A DNA stretch of 5,782 bases, taken from NCBI GenBank assembly GCA_001751015.1, contig MAXM01000050.1, forward strand, positions 1 through 5,782, read 5' to 3'. The notes under the pieces were generated by a model. The model was not told the DNA's origin. It saw nothing but the letters and a program-made list of their open reading frames with translations, and made no database searches. Shown here one piece after another: positions 5,492 through 5,782 of this stretch. Each line of letters opens with the position of its first letter. The first letter of the stretch is position 1. Both the position numbers and the translations under genes were made by a program. The stretch comes from Desulfobacterales bacterium C00003106. Its GTDB lineage: Bacteria; Desulfobacterota; Desulfobacteria; Desulfobacterales; C00003106.

Positions 5492-5639
5492 GGCACTGGT
5501 TCAGTTGAATAGGTGATTCAATTATATCAATAGGTTGCAGTGTCTGATGGCAAGCCGACATAACTGGCACAACCAATTGTTTTCACAGGTATATTCGACA
5601 AATTCGAATCTTTTTAACCTATTCAACTGAACCAGTGCC
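5492..5639. mobile_element. MITE-like element with perfect 23-bp terminal inverted repeats
   Basis: The first 23 bases (5492-5514, beginning GGCACTGGTTCAGTTG) are the exact reverse complement of the last 23 (5617-5639, ending GAACCAGTGCC). The 102-bp interior has no ORF. It contains an imperfect hairpin at 5528-5579 (CAAT-A-GGTTG pairing with CAACC-A-ATTG) and a second at 5593-5609 (ATTCGA and TCGAAT). Short length, perfect ends and no transposase fit a non-autonomous transposon remnant. The tips recall IS6-family ends (GGNNCTG...GTTGAAT) from memory, but no 8-base target duplication is seen (CAGGGGTC against CTTTGAAT). It could alternatively be a structured RNA or a protein-binding site. Confidence 0.65.
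5528..5579. repeat. Central imperfect hairpin of the inverted-repeat element
   Basis: CAAT (5528-5531) pairs with ATTG (5576-5579), and GGTTG (5533-5537) pairs with CAACC (5570-5574), across one A-A mismatch. CAGT (5538-5541) can then pair with ACTG (5563-5566) and GTC (5542-5544) with GAC (5557-5559), with small bulges. The nesting inside the outer 23-bp arms suggests folding of the whole element. Confidence 0.5.
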
Positions 5640-5782
5640 CTTTGAATAATATCGTGGTTATTTATGATTTTATCAATTTTAGGAATTTATTTTTGCATTT
5701 ATACTCTCTCTCGTTATCAACTAAGACAAGCCCCTTCTTTATCAGATGTGCATTTATGAATGTTTTGTTTTTTAGATATAGA

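Larger units (their letters stand above)
5468..5782. other. Non-coding, AT-rich tail holding an inverted-repeat element
   Basis: No gene can be supported in these 315 bases. The first two-thirds contain the 148-bp inverted-repeat element at 5492-5639. The remainder (5640-5782) is AT-rich, more so than the genes upstream, and has only a 31-codon frame at 5664-5759 without a ribosome site. No clear terminator follows the aminotransferase gene. Confidence 0.7.

Noticed and set aside
5504..5627. Integron attC-like core sites (GTTGAAT and ATTCAAC) within the inverted-repeat element
   Set aside because: The order is the opposite of an attC site, which has RYYYAAC on the left and GTTRRRY on the right. 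There is also no integrase or cassette context.
5664..5759. 31-codon frame with a hydrophobic N-terminus in the AT-rich tail
   Set aside because: There is no ribosome site, it is very short, and open frames with hydrophobic codons are common in AT-rich DNA.

Overview
The window reads as chromosomal DNA of an anaerobic bacterium. All supportable genes lie on the + strand. The best guess is a sulfate-reducing or syntrophic member of the Desulfobacterota. The grounds are a clostridial-type 2[4Fe-4S] ferredoxin, moderate G+C, strong Shine-Dalgarno sites and the style of the dispersed palindromic repeats. This is a judgement from gene content, not a phylogenetic result.

Region 1 (1-249) is a non-coding leader. 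It holds a dispersed repeat (50-73), a run of GCTAA-type heptads (74-108), a possible promoter and a possible 26-codon leader peptide (185-265). That peptide has a good ribosome site and overlaps the start of the next gene.

Region 2 (250-3782) is a two-gene unit. The first gene encodes a 765-residue fusion of a complete PLP-dependent cysteine synthase (about residues 1-295) with a complete cysteinyl-tRNA synthetase-like module (about 301-765). The second module keeps the zinc/cysteine-binding residues and the anticodon-recognition residues known from E. coli CysRS. It has lost the whole HIGH motif, the KIIK segment and the KMSKS loop. It is therefore unlikely to make cysteinyl-adenylate and looks like a pseudo-synthetase joined to a cysteine-making enzyme. 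This is the most interesting object in the window. Fifty bases downstream is a 394-residue protein of unknown function, with a palindromic repeat read in frame near its C-terminus. A second copy of the 24-base repeat lies just after it (3788-3811), so near-identical direct repeats bracket the module.

Region 3 (3783-4204) holds a single ferredoxin gene with a plausible promoter, a strong ribosome site and a clear intrinsic terminator.

Region 4 (4205-5782) holds a DegT/DnrJ/EryC1/StrS-type aminotransferase, probably acting on a nucleotide sugar. It is followed by a 148-bp element with perfect 23-bp terminal inverted repeats, resembling a MITE, and then AT-rich DNA without a supportable gene.

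The fusion and its neighbour look co-transcribed. The ferredoxin and the aminotransferase appear to be separate transcription units, and no pathway link between them and the fusion can be shown from the sequence.
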